Positions 43,215 through 55,861 are shown, counted from the stretch's first letter. The stretch is DNA of 64,000 bases from Cudoniella acicularis (GCA_013054445.1 JAAMPI010000037.1:21646-85645), one strand, 5' to 3'. Notes: generated by a model from the letters alone, not told the origin. Program-made: numbers and translations.

Positions 43215-44225
43215 ATGTCTTCGATGGCAAATAACTCTTCTTCGGCAAGCAATGGGGACTTTTTGACTACGGCGTCTGGAATCTCACAGATTGTTAGCGT
43301 AGTGGTTGACGGTATCCTTGGCATCTGGGCACTGTAGTATGCCCATGTCTCCTACAAACAAACGCGAAATCATAAAGCCAGAACATCAGGTGAGCCTCTT
43401 GGTTTGTCTCAACAATGTAGTAATTTGCAGCTCACACAGAGAAAGAATTGAAGAAAACCACGACTGCCGATACAAACACGGCTACTTCCACTTCTGATAA
43501 GAGCGATGACGTTTCTTTAGAATCAGTACAACAACAACGCAACGACAGGCGTAGGAAGAAGTTGAAGTTTATATCTGTGATTCTTTTATTGTTGATAATT
43601 ATCGCAATTGAAGTTGCAATTATAGTCAACTTGTCCAAAAGCAAATCATCGAGGTTTTTTCAGTTTCGACGTTCTCTTAAATCTTATTTTCGGCCACTAA
43701 TGAAATTTCGCTGCGGTTCTTCTCCATCGTTACTTTCGAACTCTACTACACTCCCTGCTTCCACAACTGCCTCTACCATTAGCACATTAGTTGCTAGCAC
43801 GAGCACACTAGACCAAGGAAATCCAACGCCAACAATCTCTGGATCCACGCTTTCTACTTCTACTCCCACGTCGGCATCATCCCCAAAACCCTACACGTAT
43901 CAGGGTTGTATAAAAGACGGCACTGTTCGCACGCTTAATGGTACTCAATTGGACTTGGAGATTTCCATGACGACGGAAAGCTGTGCCAATTCTTGCAGCA
44001 AATTTGCTTACTTCGGGCTAGAAGACGGCGCGTATTTCCCCTTTAATGGTTATGTTTCTTCCTTCAGCTTCTAATTTCTGCTCGGTTTTTAATGCTTTTG
44101 TGGAAATGCAATACCTGCAGACGCAGCCGTCTCGCCGAAGGACGGCAGTTGCCAAACTGTCTGCGCGGGAAATGAAACAGATCCGTGGAGGAAGTTACTG
44201 GTTGAGTGTTTATCATTTTAATTGA
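43215..44225 (+). pseudogene. WSC-domain membrane protein, disrupted
   Basis: From the ATG at 43215 the first exon reads MSSMANNSSSASNGDFL and VDGILGIWAL, then TAG at 43335 where Trp fits (TGG), then YAHVSYKQTRNHKAR. A good intron (43390-43430) joins HTEKELKKTTTADTN. A hydrophobic segment VILLLLIIIAIEVAIIV is followed by a Ser/Thr-rich stalk and a WSC domain: YQGCIKDGTVRTLNGTQLD, MTTESCANSCSKFAYFGLE. The next part (CFCGNAIPADAAV, DGSCQTVCAGNETD) lies beyond a stop, and the final GGSYWLSVYHFN only in a shifted frame. WSC domains are Cys-rich carbohydrate-binding modules of cell-wall sensors and oxidases. Nonsense and frameshift mutations make it non-functional. Confidence 0.7.
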
Positions 44226-44982
44226 GGATTTAGCAAATATCATGAGGGGGGCAGTTTCAAGTAGGCGCGGCGATTGGAGGGTTCCGAATATGGAGATTCT
44301 CAAAGCAGTAGACAATCATCGAAATCACTTCACATTCCAACCAACTTCTGGCTACTTTAATAACTTCAAGTTTCATCAAAGGGTCTCTCAAAATACAAAA
44401 CACGATACCAATCAAGTATGGAAATAAATATTTCGTCGTTAATTTCAGGTTTTGAAGTGACGATCACTTCATTCTAAGCGGTACCCGTCGCAAAATCACA
44501 CAAAACACTCAAAAACAGTTAAATCCTTACGAATCTAAACGAGAATTGAACCTTGGTCAGACAGAATGGCGGATGGCTTTTGATTCCCTCCTATGTAATA
44601 AAATTCAGCAATAACACGGTATCTCTTCTCTGAAGTGTTGGAGATAGCTTCTTAGCAAGTGGGCACGGACCGCTAAACAGAGGAAGAGAGGGTAGTTAAC
44701 CGAATTGACCGAATTGACACACGTAGACACACACCTGTTACCACTTGACTTTTCCTAAGGTAACAAGATTCCCAGAGAAGCCGTCTCAAGAAAAACCGAA
44801 ACAAAACGCCGTCCAGCACTAAAGCCTGTTTCTTCTACATCGATTGCAAGCCTGGATATTGCACTGTTGGCATTCAAAGATGTACGATGGTAGTGTATGA
44901 TAGCCTTCAACAAATTAGCGATGTCCAAAGAGAATATGGCGAGAGGATGGAATCCCTCCACAATCTCTTAAATTGCAGGGAG
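44226..44982. other. No gene seen
   Basis: Intergenic between convergent genes. Confidence 0.5.
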
Positions 44983-46303
44983 TCAAGGGACAAAGAAAAA
45001 CATACACTCTTCACATTGATGCTGTCCCCGGACGTAATTCCACCTCTCGTGATCACAGTTGTGCCGAGTCCTAAGGTTTTGAGCAACAGCAGCAACTCGA
45101 GCTTGCCGTTGCGGCACATTAACTTGAGCTGGTTGACGTGCAACGACTTGGTTGGCTCTTGCAAGTAATCTATCCTCATTCCACTGTTCGCATCGACATG
45201 TCTTCCAACGATCTCCACAGAGGTAGCAGAATTGTTTTCCACAAGGGCAGCTAAGAAGTATCAGTTTCAAATTATCTGAAATAATTGAAGCCAGCAACTT
45301 ACGTGATATGGTTACATCCAAAGTTAAGTTCCACGAGTCGTTTACAACCATAGCAGCGCTGCCAACCGTTTTCGGTGGCAGTGGCAAGCACTTGTTGTAG
45401 AGCGACATCCGCAGGGCAGTCTCCCTCATGAGCTACTCCCTTACAAATTGTGCAGGTAACTCTCGAGCAAACAGAGCAAGTAGCCCGATCCTCTGCAATT
45501 CTTTGGGCGCGAATGAACACTGAACAGGAAGGGTTTGAGCAGTAAGTCCGATCCGGAGTGTCATACTCGATCTTCTTTTCTTCGTACTTTTGTACGAGCT
45601 CCGCAGTAAGGAAAATCCGAACGGTGCACGTTATAATAGGCTGCCGACAGCAGCGGGGTGGGAAGAGACAATCGTCTGTCAGAGATGCCCGGAAGAGATC
45701 TTGTAGACAGTTTCGGCAGTATTCATGGCCACATGGAGCCCGGGCAACGTCGTAAAATCGGATGTCTTCTTGGCAAGCCTCGCAGAGTTTGTATGATAGC
45801 TTTGTTTTTGACGTCCTGGCGGCAGCCCATTTAGAAGATTCTGCTTCATCATTCTTTGCGTAGGGGACTAAGGCACCAGTCTCGATATCCAAGTCCGCAT
45901 TTCCCGTGGGAGCTTCAACATACAGAGCCTTCATTTTACCCAGCATTTCCTCCTCCAAGAACTCAGAGGTCACGGTCCATAGCTCGACAGCCGGAGTAGG
46001 CTTCACGACGCCGCCGAGTCGACATGCAACTTCTCGGTCTCCGATGGCAGTTTGTTCCTGAGACAAAGCTGTGATGAGAACCTCTCCATCGGTTTGGCAA
46101 GCCCGTGCTATGCTCTTTGTCATTTTCTTATCCGCCACGATTGTTGCATTGCGCTTGAGGTCTTCGGTATAGATCTGAAAAGCAAGTTGTGAATCCGTGG
46201 GATCTCCTTCACGACCTTTCCCTTTTCGGTCGCACATCTTGCCGAGTTCGATGCTATCTGCGAGTTGGATCTCGAAGATCAAGGCTGCTGTTTCGTCGTC
46301 CAT
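44983..46303 (-). CDS. RBR-type (RING1-IBR-RING2) E3 ubiquitin ligase, 422 aa
   Basis: Exon 1 runs 46303-45303 and exon 2 45250-44983; the 52-bp intron splits HIT-CPCGKQFC in phase. The start MDDETAALIFEIQLAD is typical of this fungal subfamily; an earlier in-frame codon at 46447 is less likely. RING1 is CEAC...CGHEYCRNCL; the IBR has CSNPSC, CSVCSRVTCTICKG and HEGDCP. RING2 reads CYGCKRLVELNFGCNHITC with the catalytic Cys expected in the FGCNH step, then FCYLCG. RBR ligases take ubiquitin from an E2 onto this Cys and then onto a substrate. After RING2 comes a tail with HNCDHERW and CEEC that ends early. A dead paralogue lies 1 kb upstream in the same orientation. Confidence 0.9.
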
Positions 46304-47347
46304 TGTGCTCAGAATTCCGTTGTTGTGAAACCCTTTTGGTAAAGTTCGTCGAGCCTGTTGCTTGTGAGATAGTGTCACGTAGAGGCTGTGGTGGTAAAAG
46401 AGGATGGATTGCAAATACCCGAGGAAGCAGAGCTTATGAGATTCCACGCTAGCACAAGGCTAGTCCAAAAGAGGCTAAAGCGTTTATAAAGATGCTAGCG
46501 TCAAGGCTAAGACGGTGCCACGCTATTGCCACTGCAACCAAGAATCCATTCATGGGTGTAGTCTAGGAATAAATAGGGAAACCTCGAAGACGAGACAACT
46601 TCGATTGTCAGGTCGACTTAGCGACCAGAGAAGCAAACGGAACTTGCATGGGACATCGAGTCAATTTCCACGTGTTGCTCACATATTGACTGCATATTCT
46701 AACACACACGAAGAGTGAGAGGCCCAAAACGGAATATGGACATGCAGCTTTCCGTATTGCTTCCGATTGTCTTGGGATGCGAGGATGCCGACCTATCCTT
46801 CCCTCCAAAAGAATCCAGAAAGCTCGAGTAAATCTTCTTACCGCGCATGAACATCAGACGCAGCGACCACTCGACCCCTATCCTAGATATTCCCCAAGCC
46901 GAGCCGATAAGTGGGCATTCTTGCCTGCTCATAAATATCACTGAATAAACAAAATTTGCCAACCACCCAGGAGGGCAAACTCCCAGGCATGAGGGCGCGA
47001 TCAAATTGTGGCACTAGCAGGATATAAATTCCCCTGACGTTTCAGTAGGAATGGGCTGGCCTGTTATTGTGCTGTTTTTGAAATTTTGAGGATGTACTTT
47101 TTCTCAAAGGGAATTTCCTATTTCGAAAAAAGCCTCGCGTCATAGGTAAGCGAGATAATAGTCCAGAAAGAATTCATATAATCATAATGAATTTCACGCG
47201 CAGTAGAAACAAAGTATGAAGTAGTGGAATGCACTATTACTTCTTTCTCTCACTTGAGCGCAGCGTCTCATCTCGGCTACAGCCACAGACAAAATCTCCT
47301 ATTATCTCCTCACTACCACCTAACGACAGCCTACAAATACTTCACTA
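46304..47347. other. Intergenic between the two RBR genes
   Basis: Contains the probable promoter of the intact RBR gene and a 22-bp dispersed repeat (46488-46509). No gene. Confidence 0.5.
46488..46509 (+). repeat. Short dispersed repeat, copy 1
   Basis: aaagatgctagcgtcaaggc followed by ta. One mismatch to 55862-55883, and both are preceded by an agcgt...tt motif. Confidence 0.6.
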
Positions 47348-48669
47348 TCAGCCTATTCTGCGTGCGATACAGTTTGGACAAAGCGACAAAATGCACCGAG
47401 CACATAGCAGAGCGTTGTCAGATGCACCTCGGCGGTCGTCATAGAAGAAGCCATCTATCCAAGACTCATGAGTACATTGTGCCTGGTCTCGGCTATCGCA
47501 TGCACGAAAAAATGCTAGAATGTTGTTAGTCTGTAGCTCTTGCTTTATGATATTATAATTATTTAAAGGAATCTGATGAGTCAAATGGGGTAAATAAAGA
47601 GACGAAAAACTCACCTAGCAGCGGTCTTGGGTGCGGAGTCTGAGTTCGTTCTGGCCCTGCGCCTGGATGTTGCCCAAATGCAGGTTCTCGTTCTTGTTGT
47701 TCTCCGAACTGCGGACATCGACAAGTTTTTCATTCCTTACCGCAGAGATAGCAGAAAGTATGACCTCGAGGACATCTATAATACGATTGGTTTTGACTTC
47801 GATATTGTAACAAAAACCTACCTTATTTCATTGCACCCGTCAATCCGCGACGCTATCTCCCTGTAAAAATAGCAACGCGGCCAATTTTCTTTCTTCGCTA
47901 GGGCTATCACACGACCATTCTCTGGGCCCTCAGGACAGGAGCCAAAGTGAGCAGGACCCCGATATTTAGTACATGTATCTTGGTTACATCTCCTGCATTG
48001 GGCTTGATCTCCAACGTAATGCTCCAATGGTATGAACTGTGAGCAGTTAGGGTTGCTGCAGTAAAGAGGATTTAGTGTCGAGTTCTCAGCAAGCCTCATT
48101 TCGGCTTTTTGCATTATTTCTGGTGTTAAGAACTCTTCAGCTACAGCCAGGTCGATCGGCCCGCAACATTTTGGTGGTAAAAGGTCATCACGAGCGAGCG
48201 AGGATCTGAACAAACCTGCGGTACATGGCCCACAATAGTAATGACCACAATCTAAAGACATCATGGTTGAAGCAGAAATGTGCTCTTGGCAGCTCGCATA
48301 CATGTGCTGAGACCCCGGAGCTTGGCGTCTGTTGGTCAAGAAGGGTGTTGGGTTAACATCCTCTATTAAGTGATCAAATTCTATATGGTTATGTTGTATA
48401 GCAAATCTTCGTTGACGTAGGTTGGAGGAGTTGCATATTTGAGGCTCAGATGTTGCGATCAAGTCAATAGAACGGAATGGATTTCGGAAGAGACTCGAGC
48501 TTGGCATTGGCAGTGAATTTCGCAGATCATTAATTTCTTGCTGCACATCCCAAATTGGGTTTCTTAAAATCCCTCTTTCCTATTCTTCCGATCTTGCACA
48601 CTGGGTGAAAAGTTGGCGCAGGTCGTTGTTGAGAATACTGACGGCTGTCTCGATACTTTCTTGATCCAT
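47348..48669 (-). pseudogene. RBR E3 ubiquitin ligase paralogue, inactivated
   Basis: From the ATG at 48669: MDQESIETAVSILNNDLRQL, then TAG (near 48590) in EExERGIL where Gln fits, then a long exon. RING1 is MYASCQEHI...CGHYYCGPCT with the first Cys now Tyr. The IBR has CSNPNC, CRRCNQDTCTKYRGPAHFG with another Cys to Tyr, and RING2 has RCYFYREIASRIDGCNEI with a third. After an intron the frame gives GHTFCYLCGKE, TGA (for Trp), KTCRCPQFG; a third exon holds ALLCARCILSLCPNCIARR. Cys to Tyr, Trp to stop and Gln to stop are all C:G to T:A changes. It cannot fold its zinc sites. Confidence 0.8.
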
Positions 48670-49301
48670 GGCTATGGCAGGGGAAAATGATGCAGATATG
48701 CGCGGTAACTTATAGGAGAGCGTACATTAAAGTACAGAAACTGCGGTTTAAAAAGAAGTTTTGGAGTCGATGGATACTGTAGCATTGATACTTGATGATT
48801 CGAGCCTGTACTACAGGACTTGAGACAGAGAATCAAAGAAAGTTCGTTCCCAGGATTGTAGACCTACAATAGGTTTCGCCCAACCTGATGCGCCGTTTCA
48901 TCGAAAGACGTGTGTTCTGAAGAGCACAATGTCAATAGACACCAAGAAACATATGGTATGCTTTATTCCCAATGGAACCAGTAATTGGTGCCGTGACTTG
49001 TGACTTGGTTCTTATTGTTTTAGAGACCGGATCTTTTGTCGAATGGTATATCTTCCGGCTATCGATGAAATGAGAGCACTTGGTGCTATTTCGGCAAGAT
49101 ATGTGTAGGTCGACAGCGACTTGTTCTTTGAACGGAAGAAGATGGTAGTGCTGGTCAGCTCATTCCTCAACCACTTCTCTTCCCACACCTTGGCCTCTCC
49201 AACAGTAATTCATTTCTTGCCTCTTAACCTCCATGCTTGTGATTTGGCCACAAATATCGACGTATTCAGGCGACTGCCAAAACATCTCACCATTCGCACT
49301 T
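48670..49301. other. No gene seen
   Basis: Intergenic, upstream of the RBR pseudogene and downstream of the UPF0390 gene. Confidence 0.5.
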
Positions 49302-49708
49302 TCAGCCGAACTTCTTGGATCCGCCCTTCTTGACTTCCCCTTCCTTGGTGTCCTTGTTCTTCTTTCCACCCTTTAACAACTCCAAATGGCCAGCCTTTGC
49401 ACCTAGCGTACGTTCCGTCATCGCCGTCAAACCAGCCGAATGTTTCTGCATTAGATGTAATATTAGCAGAAATCCCACAGGCTTCCCTCCAACAGCGCGG
49501 TTCAATATGTGCACGGAAGACTAAATATGGCGATCAAGATTCCACATGCACAACACACCTTTGTCATTTTGGCACTGCGGACGAGCACCTGCTTCCTGGG
49601 TGCGATGGTTCTGGCGCCCTTCTTTGGTCCCAGCGCTGTTTGTCTTCGGCCTGAGGATTTGGCTGTTGGCGCCGTGGATTTCTTCGATTTGATGGCTCCC
49701 TGTGCCAT
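49302..49708 (-). CDS. UPF0390 / DUF2462 family small basic protein (97 aa)
   Basis: Exon 1 is 49708-49559 (MAQGAIKSKKSTAPTA ... GARTIAPRKQ ... KMTK) and exon 2 is 49445-49302 (KHSAGLTAMTERTLGAKAGH, then LELLKGGKK). The 113-bp intron is in phase, with a GTGTGT donor and ATGCAG acceptor. The GARxIAPkk and E..L...AGHLELLKGGKK blocks define this conserved eukaryotic family of very basic nuclear/nucleolar proteins, which includes the mammalian Leydig cell tumour 10-kDa homologue. The exact role is unknown. Length and both blocks are complete, so it is likely a functional housekeeping gene. Confidence 0.88.
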
Positions 49709-50964
49709 ATTTCTTATCTCCACGCAGGGGAGCGACTTGTGATGCAATACACGAGACACCGGGTTCGAGCGGAAGGATTCTTGAGCTTTGAAACTTCAGG
49801 TTTGGATGCCCTCAAAAAAAAAAAAAAAAAAATCATAATATAGTTATATATATATAAAAAGAGTAGTTTATATTTAAAGTTTTAAGTAATTATATTAAAT
49901 TTTGGTGGAGTTATAAATACCTTAAAATCGCTATTTTTAGTGTAAAAGGGTAGGCGAAATAGGGGGGGGGGGCACGGACTTATCGCTAAGGACCCACCGT
50001 AAATTTGGTTAGTGATTATGAAAGGCCATATCGTATAATCAAGTTCTATGAATGAAGCTTGCTTCGACCCAAGCCACAGCCTCATTGCCGTGGCACACGC
50101 TTAGTGGCCCATCGAGCGACGGATGGGAAGCTGTAAGTGTAATGAGACATCATTGGGCTGATTTCAAACCTCGAACTTTTTCTCATTCTAGCAGTTGTAG
50201 CCGAGGCGTCGAAACAGACCCCTTTAAACTCACCATTCCAGGCTCTGTTTACCATTACTCAGCTGCCTCGCCCTCGGCCCTACTCGCCTTTCTAAACTAA
50301 AGCAGATTTTGTTCTGGTTAGGGTTCACGTGCAACAACCATCTGCTCTAGAAACTATAGATCCTATTGTCTTCTCTTTAAAAAGTTATTAATTATTGAAT
50401 ACCTTTAAAAGATTATTTAATGCGATTTTTAATATTAAAATATATTAGTATTTTTAATTCAAAAGAATATAAATAAAATGCCCTTCTATCTGTGATCTGA
50501 CTGTAAAGGAAGATAGTATATTGTGCAAACGACGACCCCCGCGACTAATTAGGTAACTCATCACGTGATTAGGATAGCAGGAATGTAGATCACACAAAGG
50601 ACCGGGGGAGGGTTAGGCTAACACAAAGGCAGATATAAAGACAAAGTATAAAATATAGTTTGTCACGTGGATTCTGACTAAAGGCCTCGCCAAGACACAA
50701 ACCTCTCGAGCTCCACTTTTCCAATCTCCACCTCACATCTCAACACCCTCATTATTTTTTCACACACCGGCAGAGTGGATGCGCTAAGTTTACGACGAAC
50801 TATTTCAATCGTCTGAACCGGAGTGTATGGGGTAGAGAACTCTTGCTTCTGCCTCAGAAATTCAAAAATTCTCTGCGAATCATACATTCTTCCGGAAGCG
50901 GCAGTGCTAAGCGCATATCCGGATTTTAACTTGCTCTTTCTCTCCCAGGATTTTGGTTGCCAGA
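49709..50964. other. Intergenic with A-run and AT-rich tracts
   Basis: A-run at 49815-49832, a TATA-rich tract to about 49920, a G-run at 49963-49972 and AT-rich DNA at 50370-50480. The minus-strand frame at 50678-50887 has an ATG but no recognised domain. Contains the promoter of the next gene. Confidence 0.45.
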
Positions 50965-52796
50965 ATGAGTACCACTAATGGTGAAGACGAGACACCAGGG
51001 CTGTCATTTATCAATCTCACTGGGAATCAACGTGCCACCGATCCACATATCAACAAGACAGTGAGAGCGTATGTGATGAGCAGGTACCGTAGGCAGAAAC
51101 GAACCGAGCGACAAAAAGGGACTATTCTAAAGCCATCCTTGCCAAAGCTTGGATTTTATAAAGCCACCGAGAGGGAAAAGAAAAGTGTGTCGGAAGGAAA
51201 GAACGACGAGCATAATGTTACTGTGCCACCTGAGCAGCAGCACGAGCTGACGATGAAGGATTTCTCTCCCTCCAGAACCGTTCAATGGAATTCGAAGGAT
51301 GATTGGAGATTGACTGGCCAAAATGATGATGATAACCCTTTGGAGTTTACATTTGAAATGCTGGTTGATTTTCGATTTACTCCGCTGGATGGCATGGCTG
51401 ACCCATTCAATGTCATGTGTCTACCCTCAAGCCCGCGACTGCTTTCGCTTCTACAACACCGTAAGATTCCTGCTTCCCTCCTAATAACCCACTAAGGGGC
51501 AGTAATATTCTTTATTTTCATGATATATTTCCTAAATGAAACTTATTGCAGACCTCACAGCGCCAATTCGCACTTCAGTGCATGCAGATCCCACAGAAAG
51601 ATATCGCTCCTATTGCACAGAAGATTGCGCATGGCTTTACATGACAATATCATACACTGCATCCCGTATGAATCCGAGGAACCCGGAAAGTGAATTTTAT
51701 TTGGCGAAATCGATTTCTCTCTTAAATGAGAATCTCGCTGATCCTGAGAAGCAAGCAAGTGACTCCACAATTGCAACCGTTGCTTGTCTGGCAAACATGG
51801 AGGTACGAGGCCCTTTTCCACCAACCTTGATTTTGAGCTTAAAGTCTTGCAGAACTTGAATGGAACAGTTAACAGCGCAAGGATCCATGTCAGTGGCCTT
51901 CAAAAAATGGTTCAGTTACGGGGAGGCCTCTCCAATTTGGGTATGCAGGGTATTTTGAGGAGAATGGTTCTTTGGTTCGTCATTGCCCAATTTCTTTTAG
52001 CTCAAAAGCCCTCTAACAAGAAATTCCCAACATAGGTCAGACCTCTGTAATGCAGCCCGATCAAACACAACACCCCTCTTCTTACTCGTTCCTTTTCCCA
52101 ACACACCGGCGCTTTCCTCCTTCTACCCCAACCCCGCAACATCACAACCACCCCTCCAATTCTCTTCCAGCTCTCATCGATGCCATATCAAATAAATCAA
52201 GCTACAGCTACAGAAAACTTCCACGCCGCCTCCAAGACTTACATGACCTCGCCATGTTTTTAAACCACACAAACGGAACAAGAAAAGATGGCGAACTGCC
52301 TCCTTCAGCCGCATATCCCGATCGAGTTTACACAGTAGAACACAAAATCCTCACCTGTCTAGCGCAAGAATCAAATGCAAGCATCGACACACCTGAGGCC
52401 GGCTCAGGAATACTTTCCCTCCTCCTTCATGCTTCTCCCCTCTACATATATACGAATCTCCGTCAAACACCAGTCGGAGGCCAGATTCGAAAATCGATAC
52501 TTACACGTTTGAAAACCAAACTTCAAATCTCAGAGATCGAATATTTGGCACAGATATATCCTGCAGAGGTGTTGTGGATGCTTGTCCTTGGGGTTATGGG
52601 TAGTAATGCGGAAGACGAGTGGTTTATCAAGAAGTCAAGGGAGCTTTGCTCGGCCTTAGGTCTCTTTGGATGGACAAATGTTGTAAGGTTCTTAGACGGA
52701 AAAGCACCTGGATGGGAAAGGGAATGTGCTGCTAGGTGTGAAAGATTTTGGGTGTCGGTGGTAAATGTGGCGATAGGATGTTTATGTGCTACATAA
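50965..52796 (+). CDS. Fungal-specific transcription-factor-like protein, one apparent frameshift
   Basis: Exons 50965-51460, 51552-51802, 51853-51974 and from 52036, all GT-AG and in phase to WSDLCNAARSNTTPLFLLVP. The start MSTTNGEDETPGLSFINLTG and the basic patch VMSRYRRQKRTERQKG are usual for a family that carries a C-terminal fungal_trans_2/DUF3468-type regulatory domain. That domain is visible as AWLYMTISYTASRMNP, INSAR-like SARIHVSGLQKMVQLRGG and WSDLCNAA. No Zn2C6 cluster is present. The last 200 residues (ALIDAISNKSSYSYRKLPRR ... WTNVVRFLDGKAPGWEREC) are in a frame one base away, with the shift between about 52095 and 52165 in C-rich sequence. Either a sequencing error, an unusual intron or early decay. 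A nuclear role is inferred from the family. Confidence 0.65.
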
Positions 52797-54719
52797 GACA
52801 CTTAAATTCATACATTGAAAGTTGGATAATGTAATAGAAGGTTTATATCTGGGAATCCAAAGCTCAATCAGCCCAGGTGCACACCCTGTTAAATGCGCGA
52901 CAGCATGTAAGTCACTGAACTTCAGGGACTTGCACGCTGTAATTTAGCGAGTCTTCGTTCCTGCATGGCGTAGATCCTTCTGATCATAATAACTTATTAC
53001 ATTTCGGTTTTGCCCAAGAATAAGCACCTTCTACAATCCCCTAGGTAAAGAAAAATATTATAAGAAAAATCAAAGATTAGGGATTGGCGAGAATGTAAGA
53101 CTAGAGAACACATTACATTTACCGTACAGTGGGATAGAAAGTGCGTGAAGACAGCACGTAATAGGTTTGGATTAGGCCTGGACTTGCATTCCTTTCAAAA
53201 GGATTTTGACATCAACTAGAAAAATTATTAATGCTATCACGATGATGTTCCATAATTCTCTGTATTTTGACTTTAGTGTCTGGTGATATTTTCTCCTTTG
53301 ATCCAAGACCTAGTTCCTTAGCTATCAAGCTAAAGAAATTTCATACAGAGCCACTACTCTCAGAATGCCTTTATTTCCTTCCAGCCCCCTCCACCCCGGA
53401 AAATCAAAGTTGACTGTTCCCGTTACTATCAAAAAAACAATAATACTTGTCAAATTGATAGCTCCAAATGCTTTCTCTTAGACTTCAAGTCTCCCATCTA
53501 TTTTCACCGCTATTAATTTCAGACTACTGAGAAAGGCTTCAAAACCACCTCCTTGTTACAGTAAAATCTCCACATCACACAGAACAACACAAGCATAACT
53601 GGAGCAGTAATACCCACCAGCTTACCAACATCTTGCCCGTTCCCAGCGAAGAGAAGTGAGACCACCTAAATCAAGGTTGCTATGGCTACGAACAAGTTAT
53701 TTACGGTAAGAAGTCTCAGAGTCATGTAATAAGCTCGAGCTACGCTCATCGCCTTTCGATTCACCCTTCGCTCAACAGCACGGACACATGAGAGACAGTT
53801 ATCGCCAGGTATACCTTGCAGTGAAAGCTGTTGGAAGATTGAACGACTTTCAATTGCCGACCAGAGTGTAGCACCATTCCAATAAAGCTTGCGAAAAATG
53901 TCTGCTGACATCCGTTGATTTTCCGCAAGTATGGCGCTCCAAGAGAGGACTTCCGAGGTTGTAGACCATGGAGACGGCATTGTTTATCTAGTGATTGTCT
54001 TCCTTGTCTAGCCAGTCTTGTGCGTGGAAATGCATTGTGACCTGGTAATACTGCTGAAACCGTTTCCACGGTGATCTTAGGCTGCTGTGAGGTTGGCCAG
54101 ATGTAGCGGTAGGTAGAGCGGGTGGAGTGTGTGGGATGGAGCCCTGATTAGTATGAGAATCTAGTAGTTGCCTTGCTGTGTTATCTGCCATGCTAGAATC
54201 GTCGAACGTCCGGGTTGTGTTTTGACAGAAGAAATGGCCATGATTGAGGGAGCTGTATTATAGGCTTATAAGTTCCTCTTTTAGTAGAATACCTTCTACT
54301 GGCTTCTGGTAAGTTTCAAAATGGTCTGCGATTTTCTTCGTGCCGTTTGCTGCATGTGTTTCAATGCTGCTTCGAGGCGACGAAATAATAAGTCTAGATC
54401 ATGCTAGCTTAGTGCTTGAACAGTAGAGAAACAGACCTATTTACTGAGTTTGAGGCTTGTTCTGGAACATGAATTACTTCGATTCACTATCACAAAAGTT
54501 ACTAGATGCGTGACGGAATCAAAGTGAGTATCTCTGATATCTATGGGTTTCTGCGAAATTTCCTTAAAGACCTCGCGTCTTTGCCTTGCTTCTTTTTCTT
54601 TCTCAAGAACCTTTACGCATTGAGCTTACCCCGAAGCCACCGAAATATTTACATCTTCTGGATTTTTAGGCCAAAAGTCAGCACATTCTCCACGCCTCTG
54701 TCCTATCCATGACTAAAAA
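52797..54719. other. Mostly gene-free; short minus-strand frames at 53666-54191
   Basis: Two adjoining minus-strand frames (54191-53988, starting MADNTARQLLDSHTNQG, and 53980-53666) could be exons of one small hypothetical protein; the second ends in a hydrophobic segment LLTVNNLFVAIATLI. I cannot confirm a splice between them. A dispersed repeat fragment lies near 52920-52952. Confidence 0.3.
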
Positions 54720-55334
54720 ATGCCGCATTCTACACACACACCAATGTTGTATCCAACTATGATGGGGGGCTGCTCTGGCGATGATGCATACCCCTTCGAC
54801 AACTCCGACGACGAAGCCGAACAGTGTAAAACTGAGCCCGAACCATCAAAGGCCAAACCAAAGATCAACGGCGGAATGTTAAGCACCACCGGCGAGAAGT
54901 TTATCAGACCTCCATCCTACTCGTATGAATTTGTTCCCTGTCCAGGAGAGGAAGGCACAGGACCAGAGTTCAAGGCATGGATCCGATATATATTTTTATC
55001 AAAGCCCGAGAAATTCAAGATTCATAGTTCCGAGGCACTTCAAAACATTGAGGAAGCACTCAGCAAGCTGGACCGTTATGATATGTGGTTTATTCGGCAA
55101 TGTGTTCACAATGGTTCAAAAACACTGTGGATCTGGAGGTTCCTGGGGTTCGATGAGGAACGGTGCCGTAAACTGGAGGATGAGACAAGAGCTGGTGTTC
55201 TTGCTTACGACCAGGTAAGCACCTGCTCGGGAAGCCCGATATTATAATTATTGTTGCTAATCTTGGTTGAATAGGAACGCTACGGGGAACCTACCCTTCT
55301 TCGGAAAGTTTTGAGATTCGTAATCGGAATATGA
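54720..55334 (+). CDS. Hypothetical protein, two exons (184 aa)
   Basis: Exon 1 is 54720-55214 and exon 2 is 55275-55334; the 60-bp intron has a GTAAGC donor and an ATAG acceptor, and the reading continues as DQ-ERYGEPTLLRKVLRFV. The start may instead be the Met at residue 9 or 14. The N-terminus is acidic (SGDDAYPFDNSDDEAE) with a Lys/Pro stretch. The body has SYSYEFVPCPGEEGTGPEFK, and WFIRQCVHNGSKTLWIWRFL looks like a folded domain. No family is recognised and there is no signal peptide. Intact splice sites and even composition support a real gene. Confidence 0.6.
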
Positions 55335-55861
55335 GGATGGGAATTGGATCCTGGCTTGTTTTCCGAATTGGGCGGAGAGCTAACTAGGAATGGCACAAAC
55401 ATTGAGGTTACGCTCACCCTGGAATTGTCCACTACAAGAGGATTAGCACGCATCTACAGAATTATTCTGCGTCAAATACCGAAAATGTTGTTCAAACAAA
55501 TTTAATATCCCAAGTGCCACGTAGATATCTTTTGTATAGCACTGTGACAGCCCAAGCGTCAGACTTTTGTAACAAACTACTCATCAACTACAAATATATC
55601 TTCAAATGCCACTTATGTGCTACCCAACATTTCCGTTGTCGGGGAGCTGTGGCATCCTGCATTGAATTTCTTAGTACAATACTCGGGATATTTGGATTTA
55701 CGCTGCGATTAAGAAGTATTTTGGTTAAGAGCCTGCTATGAAGGGAGAAGCCTCTAAACACTAACGTCATAGCTAGATTACTAAGAGTAGCATAGTAACG
55801 TAAACGTTGGTTTGTGTGGCGGTAAGTATAGGGCCAACCCAAAGTAGACTAGCGTGTTTGC

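Noticed and set aside
46304..46447. RBR start at 46447
   Set aside because: The extra 48 residues look non-conserved and hydrophobic; the Met at 46303 gives the usual MDDETAALI-type start.
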